Assembly (NCBI GenBank): GCA_019192485.1
Contig: JAHCMJ010000002.1
Span: forward strand, 1 to 42,789
Direction of reading: 5' to 3'
Source of the DNA: Cyclobacteriaceae bacterium HetDA_MAG_MS6
GTDB lineage: Bacteria > Bacteroidota > Bacteroidia > Cytophagales > Cyclobacteriaceae
Length of the DNA: 42,789 bases
The notes under the pieces are model-generated. The model worked only from the letters and a program-made list of their open reading frames with translations, ran no database searches and was not told where the DNA came from. The position numbers and the translations under genes are program-made. Positions 8,513 through 17,057 of this stretch are shown here, in pieces (the stretch's first letter is position 1; each line of letters starts with the position of its first letter).

Positions 8513-9693
8513 TGACTTTTAAACGCGTTCGCTACATTATATTTCTTAGGGATGTTCTCATCCTTTCAGTCACTGCTTTTGGTGGTCCTCAAGCCCACTT
8601 GGCTATGTTTTTGGATATGATGGTAAAAAAACGCGGCTACCTAAGCGAACAAGATCTGATAGAATTATATGCATTATGCCAGATACTTCCCGGTCCTACT
8701 TCCACGCAGACCATCACCTCTCTAGGCTTCAAAATCGGTGGACCAGGACTAGCGTATCTGACTTTGGTAGTATGGGCTATTCCTGCTTTTATGATCATGA
8801 CCACCTTGGCCATATTGGTTCATTACATGCAGGAAATGAATATTTCCATCGACTTTCTCCGGTTTATTCAGCCCATGGCCGTAGGCATTGTGGCCTATTC
8901 GGCTTACCGAATATCCAGTAGTGTCGTTTCATCTAAAATTGGATATTTTCTGATGATACTGGCAGCGGTGGCCGCCTATTACCTTCGATCACCTGTTGCA
9001 TTTCCTATCTTACTCTTCTGCGGAGGCGCCATCACGGCCTTCAATTATCGTAAGCAACCAGTAGAAGAGAAAACAAAGCTGAAAGTAAGGTGGACCAACT
9101 TCATCATTTGGGCACTCGTGTTCATCATTTCCGCTATTATCGGAGGTATAACGCAATACTTCCCTATCCGAATCTTCGAGAACTTTTTCAGAAGTGGCAG
9201 TCTCATTTTTGGTGGGGGACAGGTGCTGGTTCCGCTTTTGTTTACCGAATTCGTTGAGTTTAAAAAACAATTGACCTCTGAGGAGTTTATCTCTGGCTAT
9301 GCTTTTGTACAATCCATCCCAGGACCTACTTTTTCCTTTAGCTCATATGTAGGCGCTCTTATTCTTAGGGATTGGGGTATTGGCGGTCAAATCCTTGGGG
9401 GTTTCATGGCCATGGCAGGGATCTTCCTCCCCGGTACTTTTTTTATCTTTTTTGTCATCAGAGTTTGGGAGGATTTGAAGCGATACCGAATGGTCAAAGC
9501 CTCTCTGGAGGGCATAAACGCTGTCAGTTCCGGGTTGGTAATCGCCGCGACATTTTTGCTTGTAGAGCCAATCGAACCACTCTTCATCAATTACTTTCTG
9601 ATGTTAGGCACAGCTTTTTTGATGTTTTTTAGTCGTATACCTACGCCCCTGATTATTCTATCAGGACTGATCATGGGCATTCTCTTACAATAG
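8512..9693 (+). CDS. chrA: Chromate transporter, ChrA family (two CHR domains)
   Basis: This is an inner-membrane protein of 393 residues with about ten to twelve hydrophobic segments. It has the duplicated CHR architecture. The first half has TAFGGPQAHLAMF and CQILPGPTSTQ; the second half has FGGGQVLVPLLF and VQSIPGPTFSFSSY at the equivalent places. Characterised members export chromate, driven by the membrane potential, but many genomic homologues have no tested substrate and may carry other oxyanions. Its ATG overlaps the stop of the oxygenase gene (TAATG). The gene ends about 40 nt before a terminator oriented for the opposite strand. Confidence 0.92.
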   Translation: MTFKRVRYIIFLRDVLILSVTAFGGPQAHLAMFLDMMVKKRGYLSEQDLIELYALCQILPGPTSTQTITSLGFKIGGPGLAYLTLVVWAIPAFMIMTTLAILVHYMQEMNISIDFLRFIQPMAVGIVAYSAYRISSSVVSSKIGYFLMILAAVAAYYLRSPVAFPILLFCGGAITAFNYRKQPVEEKTKLKVRWTNFIIWALVFIISAIIGGITQYFPIRIFENFFRSGSLIFGGGQVLVPLLFTEFVEFKKQLTSEEFISGYAFVQSIPGPTFSFSSYVGALILRDWGIGGQILGGFMAMAGIFLPGTFFIFFVIRVWEDLKRYRMVKASLEGINAVSSGLVIAATFLLVEPIEPLFINYFLMLGTAFLMFFSRIPTPLIILSGLIMGILLQ

Positions 9694-9730
9694 CAATTGG
9701 CAATAGCTAATTTTTGCAAATGCATGCCAC

Positions 9731-9761
9731 AAAAAAAGCCTGGACAAAAATCTGACCAGGC
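9731..9761 (-). terminator. Rho-independent terminator of the ompH/bamA operon
   Basis: A GCCTGG/CCAGGC stem (9738-9743 with 9756-9761) is followed, reading the minus strand, by a run of seven T. It sits 26 nt past the stop of the last minus-strand gene (ompH-like 2). There is no comparable T run on the plus side, so it serves the minus strand. Confidence 0.8.
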
Positions 9762-9786
9762 CTCAAGTTCTTATTGTTCGTGCTTC

Positions 9787-10317
9787 TTAATTGCCAGTAG
9801 GAGCGTCAATACCGAGTTTAGCAAGAATCAGGTTGGTGACGTCGTAATCTTCACTTGCATACAGTAGAATATCCACCCCTGGAGACCCTGAACTCAATAT
9901 GTGAGAATAACCATTGGCTTCAGCAACCTCTTTGATCGCATTACCGATTTTCTCAACAGCTGGTTTCAGCAGATCATTTCTCTTCTTCAGCATAGAGCTT
10001 TCAGCATTAGTCTGAAACTCCTGCAAGCTCTCCTGCATAGTATTAATTTCTCGTTGCTTGTCAGCCTTGATCAGGTCATTGTAGCTAGCCTCATTTTGTT
10101 GATAGTCAGCCACTTTGGTTTGCAACTCCTGATACTTGGATTGCAGCTGGTTTTGAAGTTGCTTCTCGTAGGCACTGAGATCTGCTTCAATTTGTTTAGC
10201 TTCAGGCAAGAGGCTGAGAACATATTCAGCATTTGTATAGCCTATCTTGATATTCTGAGCTTTTGCTGTACTACCGATAGCGATAGCCAAACAAGCGATT
10301 AAGATTCTGGTTTTCAT
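9787..10317 (-). CDS. OmpH/Skp family periplasmic chaperone (copy 2)
   Basis: Skp-type chaperones hold unfolded outer-membrane proteins in the periplasm for BamA. The ATG at 10317 is chosen over the TTG at 10332 given by the ORF track because it begins a normal signal peptide (MKTRILIACLAIAIGSTAKAQ). The 176-residue product has the typical N-terminal strand IKIGYTNAEYVLSLLPEAK, a long Gln/Lys/Glu-rich coiled coil at about 40-120 (the tentacles), and a C-terminal strand region (YSHILSSGSPGVDILLYAS). It is the distal gene of a tandem ompH pair downstream of bamA and is followed by a terminator. Confidence 0.92.
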   Translation of the reverse strand: MKTRILIACLAIAIGSTAKAQNIKIGYTNAEYVLSLLPEAKQIEADLSAYEKQLQNQLQSKYQELQTKVADYQQNEASYNDLIKADKQREINTMQESLQEFQTNAESSMLKKRNDLLKPAVEKIGNAIKEVAEANGYSHILSSGSPGVDILLYASEDYDVTNLILAKLGIDAPTGN

Positions 10318-10332
10318 ATTATTCAATTTCAA

Positions 10333-10860
10333 TTAATTCGAGTTTTGTTTTTGTTCTAAACCCAATTCTTCCAATACATAATCTGTATAGTCATGAATCG
10401 GATCGGTATAAATCATCACCAGATCTCCTGATTTATCAAAGACGATCTGTAAACGATTATTTTTTGCCACCCGCTCAACTGATTCAAATATCTTGTCCTG
10501 AACGGGTTTTATCAATTCTTTCTTCTTCAGAAAATAAAGGCCTTCAAATCCAAATATCTGTTTTTGTTGCTCCTTTATTTCACCCCAGCGACGATCGATT
10601 TCACTTTGCCTTTCTTCACGCATATCAACCGTCAACAATACCTCCTCCGCTTTGAGATTGGCCTCCATGCTCTGCACTTCCTGATACATCGCCTGTATTT
10701 CCTGCTCCCAACCTTTTGCCAACTTTTCAATCTCCGCCTGAGCCTCTTTGTATTCTGGCATCCTTCCGAGAATATAGTTTGTATCTACATACCCAAATTT
10801 CTGCGCAAAAGTACTCATTGCAGTTGTCGTCAGAAACACTAGTAGCCAGATTCGTGCCAT
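10333..10860 (-). CDS. OmpH/Skp family periplasmic chaperone (copy 1)
   Basis: This is the first of two tandem Skp-like chaperones, 175 residues. The signal peptide MARIWLLVFLTTTAMSTFAQ is followed by KFGYVDTNYILGRMPEYKEAQ, a central coiled coil at about 40-125 rich in Glu, Gln and Lys, and a C-terminal core strand (LQIVFDKSGDLVMIYTD). It differs enough from its neighbour to be an old duplication rather than a recent one. It begins 3 nt after the bamA stop, so the two are co-expressed. Paired ompH genes after bamA are usual in Bacteroidota; the copies may chaperone different clients, but that is inference. Confidence 0.92.
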   Translation of the reverse strand: MARIWLLVFLTTTAMSTFAQKFGYVDTNYILGRMPEYKEAQAEIEKLAKGWEQEIQAMYQEVQSMEANLKAEEVLLTVDMREERQSEIDRRWGEIKEQQKQIFGFEGLYFLKKKELIKPVQDKIFESVERVAKNNRLQIVFDKSGDLVMIYTDPIHDYTDYVLEELGLEQKQNSN

Positions 10861-10863
10861 AAT

Positions 10864-13503
10864 TTATCTGATTTGTTGTCCGATGGAAAAATGGAACTGT
10901 GCTCCACTTGGCTCAAGTGCCCCAGGAAGGGCGTCAAACCCATATCCCCAATCTAACCCTAGCAGACCAAAAGCAGGCATAAAAATCCTCACACCCACAC
11001 CCGCTGATCTAAACAAGTTGTATGGATTATACTGAGCAAAGTCATTCCAGTTGTTGCCCCCTTCCATGAAGGATAACACATATATCGTCGCTGACGGGTT
11101 CAATGATACAGGATATCTCAGTTCCGTTACAAATTTGGTAAAGAACGTACCCCCATCGATACCATTGTCTATATCACGCGGAACAATAGAATTGTTCGGA
11201 TAACCTCGCAAACCAATTACGTCTGTACCCAGTAAGAAATTTTGACCTGTGAGTCCATCACCACCAAGTTGGAATCGCTCAAACGGCCCAACTCCAGCTT
11301 TTTTGGTATAAGATCCGATAAAGCCAAAATGTGCTCGCGAGGCGATCACCAAATCTCCTGCAACTTTCAAGTAATACTTGGCATCAAAATTCCATTTATG
11401 ATATTCCAGCCATTTGTAACGCTCTTCATTGTCAGCAGTCTCATAGTCTATATCCCTCCATAGGGAATATGGCGGAGTAAATGTGGTACTCAAGACCAAA
11501 GAAGAACCTTGCCTCGGATACATAGGATTATCCACCGAGTTTCTGGAGATAGTATTGTTAAAAGTAATACTATTCGCATCTCCGGTACTAAACCCAAGAG
11601 ACTGCCCGAAGTTGAATAGAGAGTATCGTTGTAGAGCTATCGAGTTACTCATCGTGAAGAAGTCATCTGGCCACTGCAATCTCCTGCCCAGACTTAGTGT
11701 CACACCTGTTACCTTAAATGAGCCAATAGTCTCATTTCTGGTCGTTATGCTTCTCTGCACAGAATGACTAAGGTTAATGCCAAAAGTATTTGGCTTTCTT
11801 CCTCCTAGCCAAGGTTCGGAAAAGCCAACAGAATAGCTTTGGAACCTACGCCCATTCGCTTGCATCCGCACAGAAAGCCTTTGCCCATCTCCCATAGGTG
11901 GGAAACGTTTGAAGCGAACAGCATCCTTCAGCGAAAAGTTGTTAAAGCTGACTCCAAGTGTCCCTACAAACCCGAAAGTTCCTCCCCAGCCTCCAGATAG
12001 TTCAATTTGATCACTAGGCTGTTCCACAAGTTTCCATTCGATATCAACTGTCTCATCTATTGGATTGGGCAGCGGAACAGGATTGACCTGCTCAGGGTCA
12101 AAGTAACCGAGTTGCGATAGTTCACGTTGGGTACGTATGAGCTCAGCTCTACTAAACTTTTGCCCTGGTAGGGTACGAATCTCCCGCAAAATAACATGGT
12201 CATTGGTTCTGTCATTACCACTCAACGTCACTTCATTGATTGTAGCCTGGGCACCCTCATAGATTCTCATTTCGACGTCAATAGAATCTTGTTCCACCCT
12301 TACCTCCACAGGGTTGACACTGAAAAACAAGTACCCATTGTCCATATATAGCGAGCTAATATCCGGACCGGTCGGGTTAAAATTAAGTTTCTTATTGATC
12401 AGCTCCAGGTCATATACATCTCCTTTTTTGATACCTAGGACGGCATTAAGCAAATTGTCATCGTGAACAAAGTTACCAGCCCAGTCCACCTCTCTGAAAT
12501 AGTACTTCTTTCCTTCGTCCAGATGAATATCCACGTTTAAATGCTTCTCATTGATCCCATATACAGTGTCAAGCGTAATTTCCGCATCGCGATACCCTTT
12601 TGAATTGTAGAAGGATATTATTGCCTCCTTGTCTGCCTCATAATCCTGCTCAATGTATTTGGGGGATTTGAATACCGCAATTTTAACCTGATCGGCTAGC
12701 CTATCTTTAAATTCCGCAACGGTAGCGGTATCCTTATGTGTGACAAAATGCACTAGATTTTTGGGGTTGAGTAGCTGGATAGAAGTTGCCAGCACTTTTG
12801 ATGGTAGTTTCACCCGTGGCAATTCGGCCGTTTTCTTTAGCTTTTTTCGGAGTTTAGCATCAGTAAAGTTCTCATTGCCAATAAAATTGATATTCCTGAT
12901 CTTCACCTTTTTCCCTCGATCTACCATGATCTTGATCTTCGCTCCATTTCCTATAAGCGTATCAGACTGTTGAACAATATTGACCTTAGCGTTTAGAAAT
13001 CCTTTAGATTCAAAAAACCGTGTAACGCTCAGTTCCGTATTCTTAATCAACACATCGGTAAGAATCCTACCTCGTACAAGTTCCACGTCACTTTCAAGCT
13101 CTGTTTTTTGTCCTCTTGTTACACCTTCAAATTCGTATCTGGTCAAACGCGGACGCTCGTTCATTTCTATGACCAACCAAATCTGACTACCTTCAATTTT
13201 GGAGGCATAAATCGATATGTTACCAATGATCCCTTGCTTCCAGAGTTTCTTGATAGCAGAGGAAATAGCCTGCCCTGGGATCTTGATCTTGTCACCTACT
13301 TTTAGGCCGGAGAGTGAAATTAGTGCGGTATTGTCAAGAAACTGAACTCCTTTAATTTCGATGCCGGCAATTTCGAATTCACGAGGACTAGAGTAGTTCA
13401 CTGAGAGCGAATTATCATTCCGGTTCCTATCTTGACCGAAAACCAGTTGACCAACTGAAGGAAGGCTGGAAGCAATTGCAATTACAATAAAAAGGACTCT
13501 CAT
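10864..13503 (-). CDS. bamA: Outer membrane protein assembly factor BamA
   Basis: BamA is the Omp85 insertase that folds beta-barrel proteins into the outer membrane. The 879-residue product has a signal peptide (about 1-20) and five POTRA repeats: FEIAGIEIKGVQFLDN (about 43), RLTRYEFEGV (about 120), VKIRNINFIGNENFTD (about 200), YYFREVDWAGN (about 330) and ATINEVTLSGNDRTND (about 415). A C-terminal 16-strand barrel runs from about 490 and includes the loop-6 motif LRGYPNNS, equivalent to VRGF/Y. The last residue is Arg after QQI rather than the usual aromatic, not rare in this phylum. It lies between uppS (1-nt gap) and ompH, the conserved order. Confidence 0.97.
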   Translation of the reverse strand: MRVLFIVIAIASSLPSVGQLVFGQDRNRNDNSLSVNYSSPREFEIAGIEIKGVQFLDNTALISLSGLKVGDKIKIPGQAISSAIKKLWKQGIIGNISIYASKIEGSQIWLVIEMNERPRLTRYEFEGVTRGQKTELESDVELVRGRILTDVLIKNTELSVTRFFESKGFLNAKVNIVQQSDTLIGNGAKIKIMVDRGKKVKIRNINFIGNENFTDAKLRKKLKKTAELPRVKLPSKVLATSIQLLNPKNLVHFVTHKDTATVAEFKDRLADQVKIAVFKSPKYIEQDYEADKEAIISFYNSKGYRDAEITLDTVYGINEKHLNVDIHLDEGKKYYFREVDWAGNFVHDDNLLNAVLGIKKGDVYDLELINKKLNFNPTGPDISSLYMDNGYLFFSVNPVEVRVEQDSIDVEMRIYEGAQATINEVTLSGNDRTNDHVILREIRTLPGQKFSRAELIRTQRELSQLGYFDPEQVNPVPLPNPIDETVDIEWKLVEQPSDQIELSGGWGGTFGFVGTLGVSFNNFSLKDAVRFKRFPPMGDGQRLSVRMQANGRRFQSYSVGFSEPWLGGRKPNTFGINLSHSVQRSITTRNETIGSFKVTGVTLSLGRRLQWPDDFFTMSNSIALQRYSLFNFGQSLGFSTGDANSITFNNTISRNSVDNPMYPRQGSSLVLSTTFTPPYSLWRDIDYETADNEERYKWLEYHKWNFDAKYYLKVAGDLVIASRAHFGFIGSYTKKAGVGPFERFQLGGDGLTGQNFLLGTDVIGLRGYPNNSIVPRDIDNGIDGGTFFTKFVTELRYPVSLNPSATIYVLSFMEGGNNWNDFAQYNPYNLFRSAGVGVRIFMPAFGLLGLDWGYGFDALPGALEPSGAQFHFSIGQQIR

Positions 13504-13504
13504 C

Positions 13505-14242
13505 TCAAATACTTACTTGTTCACTGGTTTTCCCAAATCTTCTCTCCCTCTTTTGATAAGCACTGATGGCCTCAACCAAGTGCTCTCTTCGAAAGTCCGG
13601 CCACAACACATCTGTAAAATACAGTTCGCTGTAAGCAGTCTGCCAAAGCAAAAAATTACTGATCCTCATTTCGCCGCTGGTCCTGATCAGTAGTTCTGGG
13701 TCTGGTATATTAGAGGTTGTCAAATGCGCGTTGAAAACTTCCTCATTCACGTCCTCAGTATTCAATTTGCCTTCACAAACTTCATTGGAGATCTTCTTGG
13801 TCGCTTCCAGTATATCCCACTTCCCACTATAATTCAATGCCAGAATCAAATTAAGCCCAGAGTTGCTTTCAGTTTTCTGTATGGCTGTTTGCAAATTCTC
13901 TTGAGCATCTCTCGGGAGTTTCGATATATCTCCTATCGACGTCAATCTAACGTTATTCTCTTGCAATGTCCCTATTTCTTCCTTCACCGTTGCAACAAGT
14001 AAAGACATCAGGCCATCTACCTCATATTTTGGTCGGGCCCAATTTTCAGTCGAAAAAGCGAAAAGTGTCAGATGCTCTACTCCTAATTCCGCAGAAAGTT
14101 CGGTGGTTTCACGAACAGCCTTAATGGCACTTTTGTGACCAAATAAACGAATGGCACCTTTGTTTTTGGCCCATCTGCCATTTCCGTCCATTATAACGGC
14201 GATATGCTTTGGTAAATTGTACTGATCAATCTGCTCTTTCAT
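13505..14242 (-). CDS. uppS: Isoprenyl transferase (undecaprenyl diphosphate synthase)
   Basis: This cis-prenyltransferase elongates farnesyl diphosphate with isopentenyl diphosphate to make the lipid carrier for peptidoglycan and surface polysaccharides. The start used is the ATG at 14242, giving 245 residues, in place of the upstream GTG at 14257. Diagnostic segments are HIAVIMDGNGRWAK (catalytic Asp), FAFSTENWARP, and RTSGEMRISNFLLWQTAYSE followed by LWPDFRREHL. The gene is followed by bamA one nucleotide after its stop, and preceded by a 70-80 nt gap after the PorG-like gene that contains a small hairpin. Confidence 0.96.
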   Translation of the reverse strand: MKEQIDQYNLPKHIAVIMDGNGRWAKNKGAIRLFGHKSAIKAVRETTELSAELGVEHLTLFAFSTENWARPKYEVDGLMSLLVATVKEEIGTLQENNVRLTSIGDISKLPRDAQENLQTAIQKTESNSGLNLILALNYSGKWDILEATKKISNEVCEGKLNTEDVNEEVFNAHLTTSNIPDPELLIRTSGEMRISNFLLWQTAYSELYFTDVLWPDFRREHLVEAISAYQKRERRFGKTSEQVSI

Positions 14243-14265
14243 CACGGAAATCCTCACGCAAAATA

Positions 14266-14289
14266 AGGCACAAAAATGCCTCTTTTTTT
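14266..14289 (+). other. Short hairpin followed by T run between the porG-like gene and uppS
   Basis: AGGCA/TGCCT pair around a six-base loop and are followed on the plus strand by a run of seven T. It resembles a weak terminator pointing along the plus strand, where no gene ends. On the minus strand it lies just upstream of uppS. The function is unclear. Confidence 0.3.
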
Positions 14290-14326
14290 GGTTATTTATA
14301 AGTGGTGCTCAGTGATTTAACGATTT

Positions 14327-15028
14327 TTAGCGTCTGAGAATAGATCTATTGGGAATGTAGGGAAAAGGACACGGTATTTTGTAAAGGATATAGCTAACCG
14401 AAATCCCCACGAAATAGTAGATATCATCATCTGCAGAGTTTCCCGATTGGAAGTCCTTAGACATCAAATCTGCCTCAGGCACTTTATCCAAGTGATCAAA
14501 AAATGTCTTGCGAACACCTATTTCTAAACCCGCAGAAAACTGTTTCCCAATTAAATGTTTGAATCCAAGACCAAAAGGCAAAACAGGCTGAATTCTGTTA
14601 AAATCTACTCCCACCTCACCAACATTATTCAACTTCGTAAATCCTATTCCCGCAAACGCGTAGGGAGACCATTTAATGAAAGACTTGTCCTGTTTATAAT
14701 CTAGAAAATGATACTCCAATGTCGATGAGGCCTCAAGAATAGTAAGGTCAAATTCGAAATCTCTGGCTTCAGCGAACGGATCAATTGGGTTTTTATCACT
14801 TCCACGTAGAAAACCAGCTGTAAAGCCCCACCTCACACTAAAAAAGCTTGAGAGATTCATGCGATGAAAGAGTAGAAATCCAGGCTTTGCCTGAGTGATA
14901 TCATATCCTCTGCCCAAATCCCCAGCGTAAGTCAGCGCACCAACACCTCCACCAAATTCTAAAAACTGTGATTTTGCAGAAACGTAGCTAGTCAGCAGTA
15001 AAACAAGAAATGCAAATTGCTTCAACAA
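14327..15028 (-). CDS. porG: PorG-like outer-membrane protein (DUF6089 type), T9SS-associated
   Basis: This is a predicted small outer-membrane barrel of 233 residues, related to PorG, the T9SS outer-membrane protein associated with the PorK/PorN ring. It has a signal peptide (about 1-21), then FLEFGGGVGALTYAGDLG and alternating amphipathic strands (SVRWGFTAGFL, FSAGLEIGVRKTFFDHLD). No ATG is available: the frame is closed upstream and the only start-like codons are two TTG (15028 and 15025) just after the stop of the preceding gene, so a TTG start with translational coupling is inferred. The position next to uppS and bamA matches porG in other Bacteroidota. Which of the two tandem copies is the true PorG is not certain. 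Confidence 0.75.
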   Translation of the reverse strand: MLKQFAFLVLLLTSYVSAKSQFLEFGGGVGALTYAGDLGRGYDITQAKPGFLLFHRMNLSSFFSVRWGFTAGFLRGSDKNPIDPFAEARDFEFDLTILEASSTLEYHFLDYKQDKSFIKWSPYAFAGIGFTKLNNVGEVGVDFNRIQPVLPFGLGFKHLIGKQFSAGLEIGVRKTFFDHLDKVPEADLMSKDFQSGNSADDDIYYFVGISVSYILYKIPCPFPYIPNRSILRR

Positions 15029-15033
15029 ATAAG

Positions 15034-16116
15034 TTATCTAAACTTCGCAGTACTCCTCCTTGCACGACCTAGGATATAAGTCAGTCGTATCTGTGTTACA
15101 AAGTAAAAATCATCATTATCAGGATTACCACGTATAGCACCGTCATTACCTGAACCAAGATCTGTCGAGTAGAAATAGTCATTCCCATCCGAAAATGTAC
15201 TACTCCCAGAATTAAAATTCCGAGTTGAATTATCCAGAATAGCAATAGGCTCCACTGCTCTATCCGACATTACCCTGGCCAATTGGTTATCAAACTTTCC
15301 GAGGTCAACGTAGCTAGTACTGACATCATCTAAATAATCCGTAAAGGTATATCTCAATCCAAATTCTATTCCTGCATTAAAATTGCCAGGGAGACGGAGC
15401 GTTGCTCCAATAGATACCGGGACTGCAAACTGAATTCTGTCATATGGCTTATTCCCGGAGCCTTCAATAAATTGTCCTTCAGTACCAAGAGGCTGAAGAG
15501 CTACCCACTCGCCAGCTTGTGGAAGAGCTTCATTTGTCCCTGACTGATAATCAAAATCAGGCACTTTGCCCTTAGGGTTGTGGTGATAGATGGCTGCCCC
15601 TAAATAGAGATAGGCATTTATCGGTGTCCTCTGACTTGGTCCACCTCTATCTGGAAATAAATAAAACTCAAAACCAAGAGACACCTCTTTGATATCATTT
15701 CTGAAACTAAGGTTTCGTAAATACCTCGCATAGTTCTCCCCATCAGGATCAGAACTGGCTGTCACATCGTCCCCTTTTAATCGACCGCCATTAAATGCCA
15801 GCCTAATGGCAGCAGATTTATGAAATTTATACGCATACATAAAGCCGAAGCCGGGTCGCGTAAATGAAATATCGGTACTGGCAAAGCTGTTTACCGGAGC
15901 CAAGTCTCCAAAGTAGTTCATCGCATTGACACCAAAGCCAACATACTGATAAGGCCTGAAACGACCACGCACTCTACTGCCTCGATAAGATGAAACTTTT
16001 TTGCTTTTAGATCTTCTTCTTTTGTATTTCTTATACCTCCGTTGACCTAATGCATCCTCACTGACCAACAGCATGGCCAGGAATAATGAGAATATGACGG
16101 TAATTCTAAAATGCAT
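15034..16116 (-). CDS. PorG-like outer-membrane protein with basic N-terminal segment
   Basis: This is a second DUF6089/PorG-like barrel, 360 residues, directly upstream of the shorter copy. After the signal peptide (MHFRITVIFSLFLAMLLVSEDALG) comes an unusually basic stretch (RRYKKYKRRRSKSKK), then VGFGVNAMNYFGDLAPV, which parallels the FGGGVGALTYAGDL of the next gene. Strand-like segments follow (AAIRLAFNGGRLKGDD, FNAGIEFGLRYTFTDYLDDVS), ending YFVTQIRLTYILGRARR. The shared core motifs imply a tandem duplication. The basic stretch is not part of the barrel and could contact LPS or peptidoglycan; that is speculation. Its stop is 5 nt from the TTG start of the next gene. Confidence 0.75.
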   Translation of the reverse strand: MHFRITVIFSLFLAMLLVSEDALGQRRYKKYKRRRSKSKKVSSYRGSRVRGRFRPYQYVGFGVNAMNYFGDLAPVNSFASTDISFTRPGFGFMYAYKFHKSAAIRLAFNGGRLKGDDVTASSDPDGENYARYLRNLSFRNDIKEVSLGFEFYLFPDRGGPSQRTPINAYLYLGAAIYHHNPKGKVPDFDYQSGTNEALPQAGEWVALQPLGTEGQFIEGSGNKPYDRIQFAVPVSIGATLRLPGNFNAGIEFGLRYTFTDYLDDVSTSYVDLGKFDNQLARVMSDRAVEPIAILDNSTRNFNSGSSTFSDGNDYFYSTDLGSGNDGAIRGNPDNDDFYFVTQIRLTYILGRARRSTAKFR

Positions 16117-16137
16117 TTTATTCTTGGATAATTAACA

Positions 16138-16145
16138 CAAAAATA
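16138..16145 (-). promoter_or_regulatory. Possible -7 promoter box of the porG-like/uppS/bamA/ompH operon
   Basis: Read on the minus strand this is TATTTTTG, matching TAnnTTTG, 22 nt upstream of the ATG of the first PorG-like gene in the gap after nadK. No clear TTTG box was found at the expected spacing. Confidence 0.4.
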
Positions 16146-16180
16146 TGAAATAGATTGTACGAAGCTAGTTTTTATTGCTT

Positions 16181-17050
16181 TTAATTTCTTTTATCGAGTC
16201 CCCAAGATAATTTGTTTCTAAGAGTTTCCAGAAACGAATTGCCTATAATTTTCACGAGTTTTAAATCAAAAGATGTTTTCTTGATCATCAGATTGATCTC
16301 ATGATCCACTGCCACCGATCGAGAATCCAGTGATACCAAATAACTTTTTTCTCTGGACTCCACGGTAAATGTCAATTCGCTATCTTCAGAAATGATCAAG
16401 GGCCTGACATTTAGATTATGGGGGCTGACTGGTGTGATGATAAAGTTCTTAGAATGAGGCATGACCAGTGGTCCGCCACAACTTAGATTATAGCCCGTAG
16501 ACCCTGTAGGTGTAGAGACCATTAGTCCATCAGCCCAATAGGTGTTTAAAAACTCTCCATCTAGAAAGCAGTTGATCACTATCATAGATGAAGTGTCCTT
16601 GCGGAGAATGGCAAATTCGTTCAACGCATAATTCTCCGCTCCAAACAGTGGTTGGGGCGTTTCCAGCGACAACAACGATCGATGCTCAATCTGAAATTCT
16701 TCTCTGAAAAGAGCATCTATTGCTTCACCTATATGTTCACGCGCGATTGATGCGAGGAAACCTAGTCGACCCGTATTGATGCCTAAGACAGGTATTTGCG
16801 CAGGCCCTACATGCGTCACAGTCTCTAAGAAAGTACCATCACCACCAAGGCTAATCACAAAATCTGCAGCTATAACAGACAAATCCGTATAGCTTGAGTA
16901 AGGCTGCAAATCATCCCCTAAATCAGAGTTTTTGAGTGTTTCTGATAAAAAAAGTTGATGCCCTTTCTCGGCAACTAAGTTTAAGACTTGCAGTATGTAC
17001 GGCTTTGATTCTTGGTCAAATACCCGGCCATGCACGGCAATGGTCAACAT
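16181..17050 (-). CDS. nadK: NAD kinase
   Basis: The enzyme phosphorylates NAD+ to NADP+ using ATP. The 289-residue protein has the signature GGDGT in VISLGGDGTFLETV (about 66-79), with the catalytic Asp of GGD, then INTGRLGFLA (about 93-102), ALNEFAILR with the NE motif, and TPTGSTGYNLSCGGPLV. The ATG at 17050 is 7 nt after the stop of the CBS-ACT gene, so the two are probably one unit. The following gene is separated by about 65 nt with its own candidate promoter. All features are typical of the family. Confidence 0.96.
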   Translation of the reverse strand: MLTIAVHGRVFDQESKPYILQVLNLVAEKGHQLFLSETLKNSDLGDDLQPYSSYTDLSVIAADFVISLGGDGTFLETVTHVGPAQIPVLGINTGRLGFLASIAREHIGEAIDALFREEFQIEHRSLLSLETPQPLFGAENYALNEFAILRKDTSSMIVINCFLDGEFLNTYWADGLMVSTPTGSTGYNLSCGGPLVMPHSKNFIITPVSPHNLNVRPLIISEDSELTFTVESREKSYLVSLDSRSVAVDHEINLMIKKTSFDLKLVKIIGNSFLETLRNKLSWGLDKRN

Positions 17051-17057
17051 CTATGTT

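Noticed and set aside
9010-9312. 100-codon minus-strand ORF inside chrA
   Set aside because: An antisense shadow of a transmembrane gene with no start or motif support.
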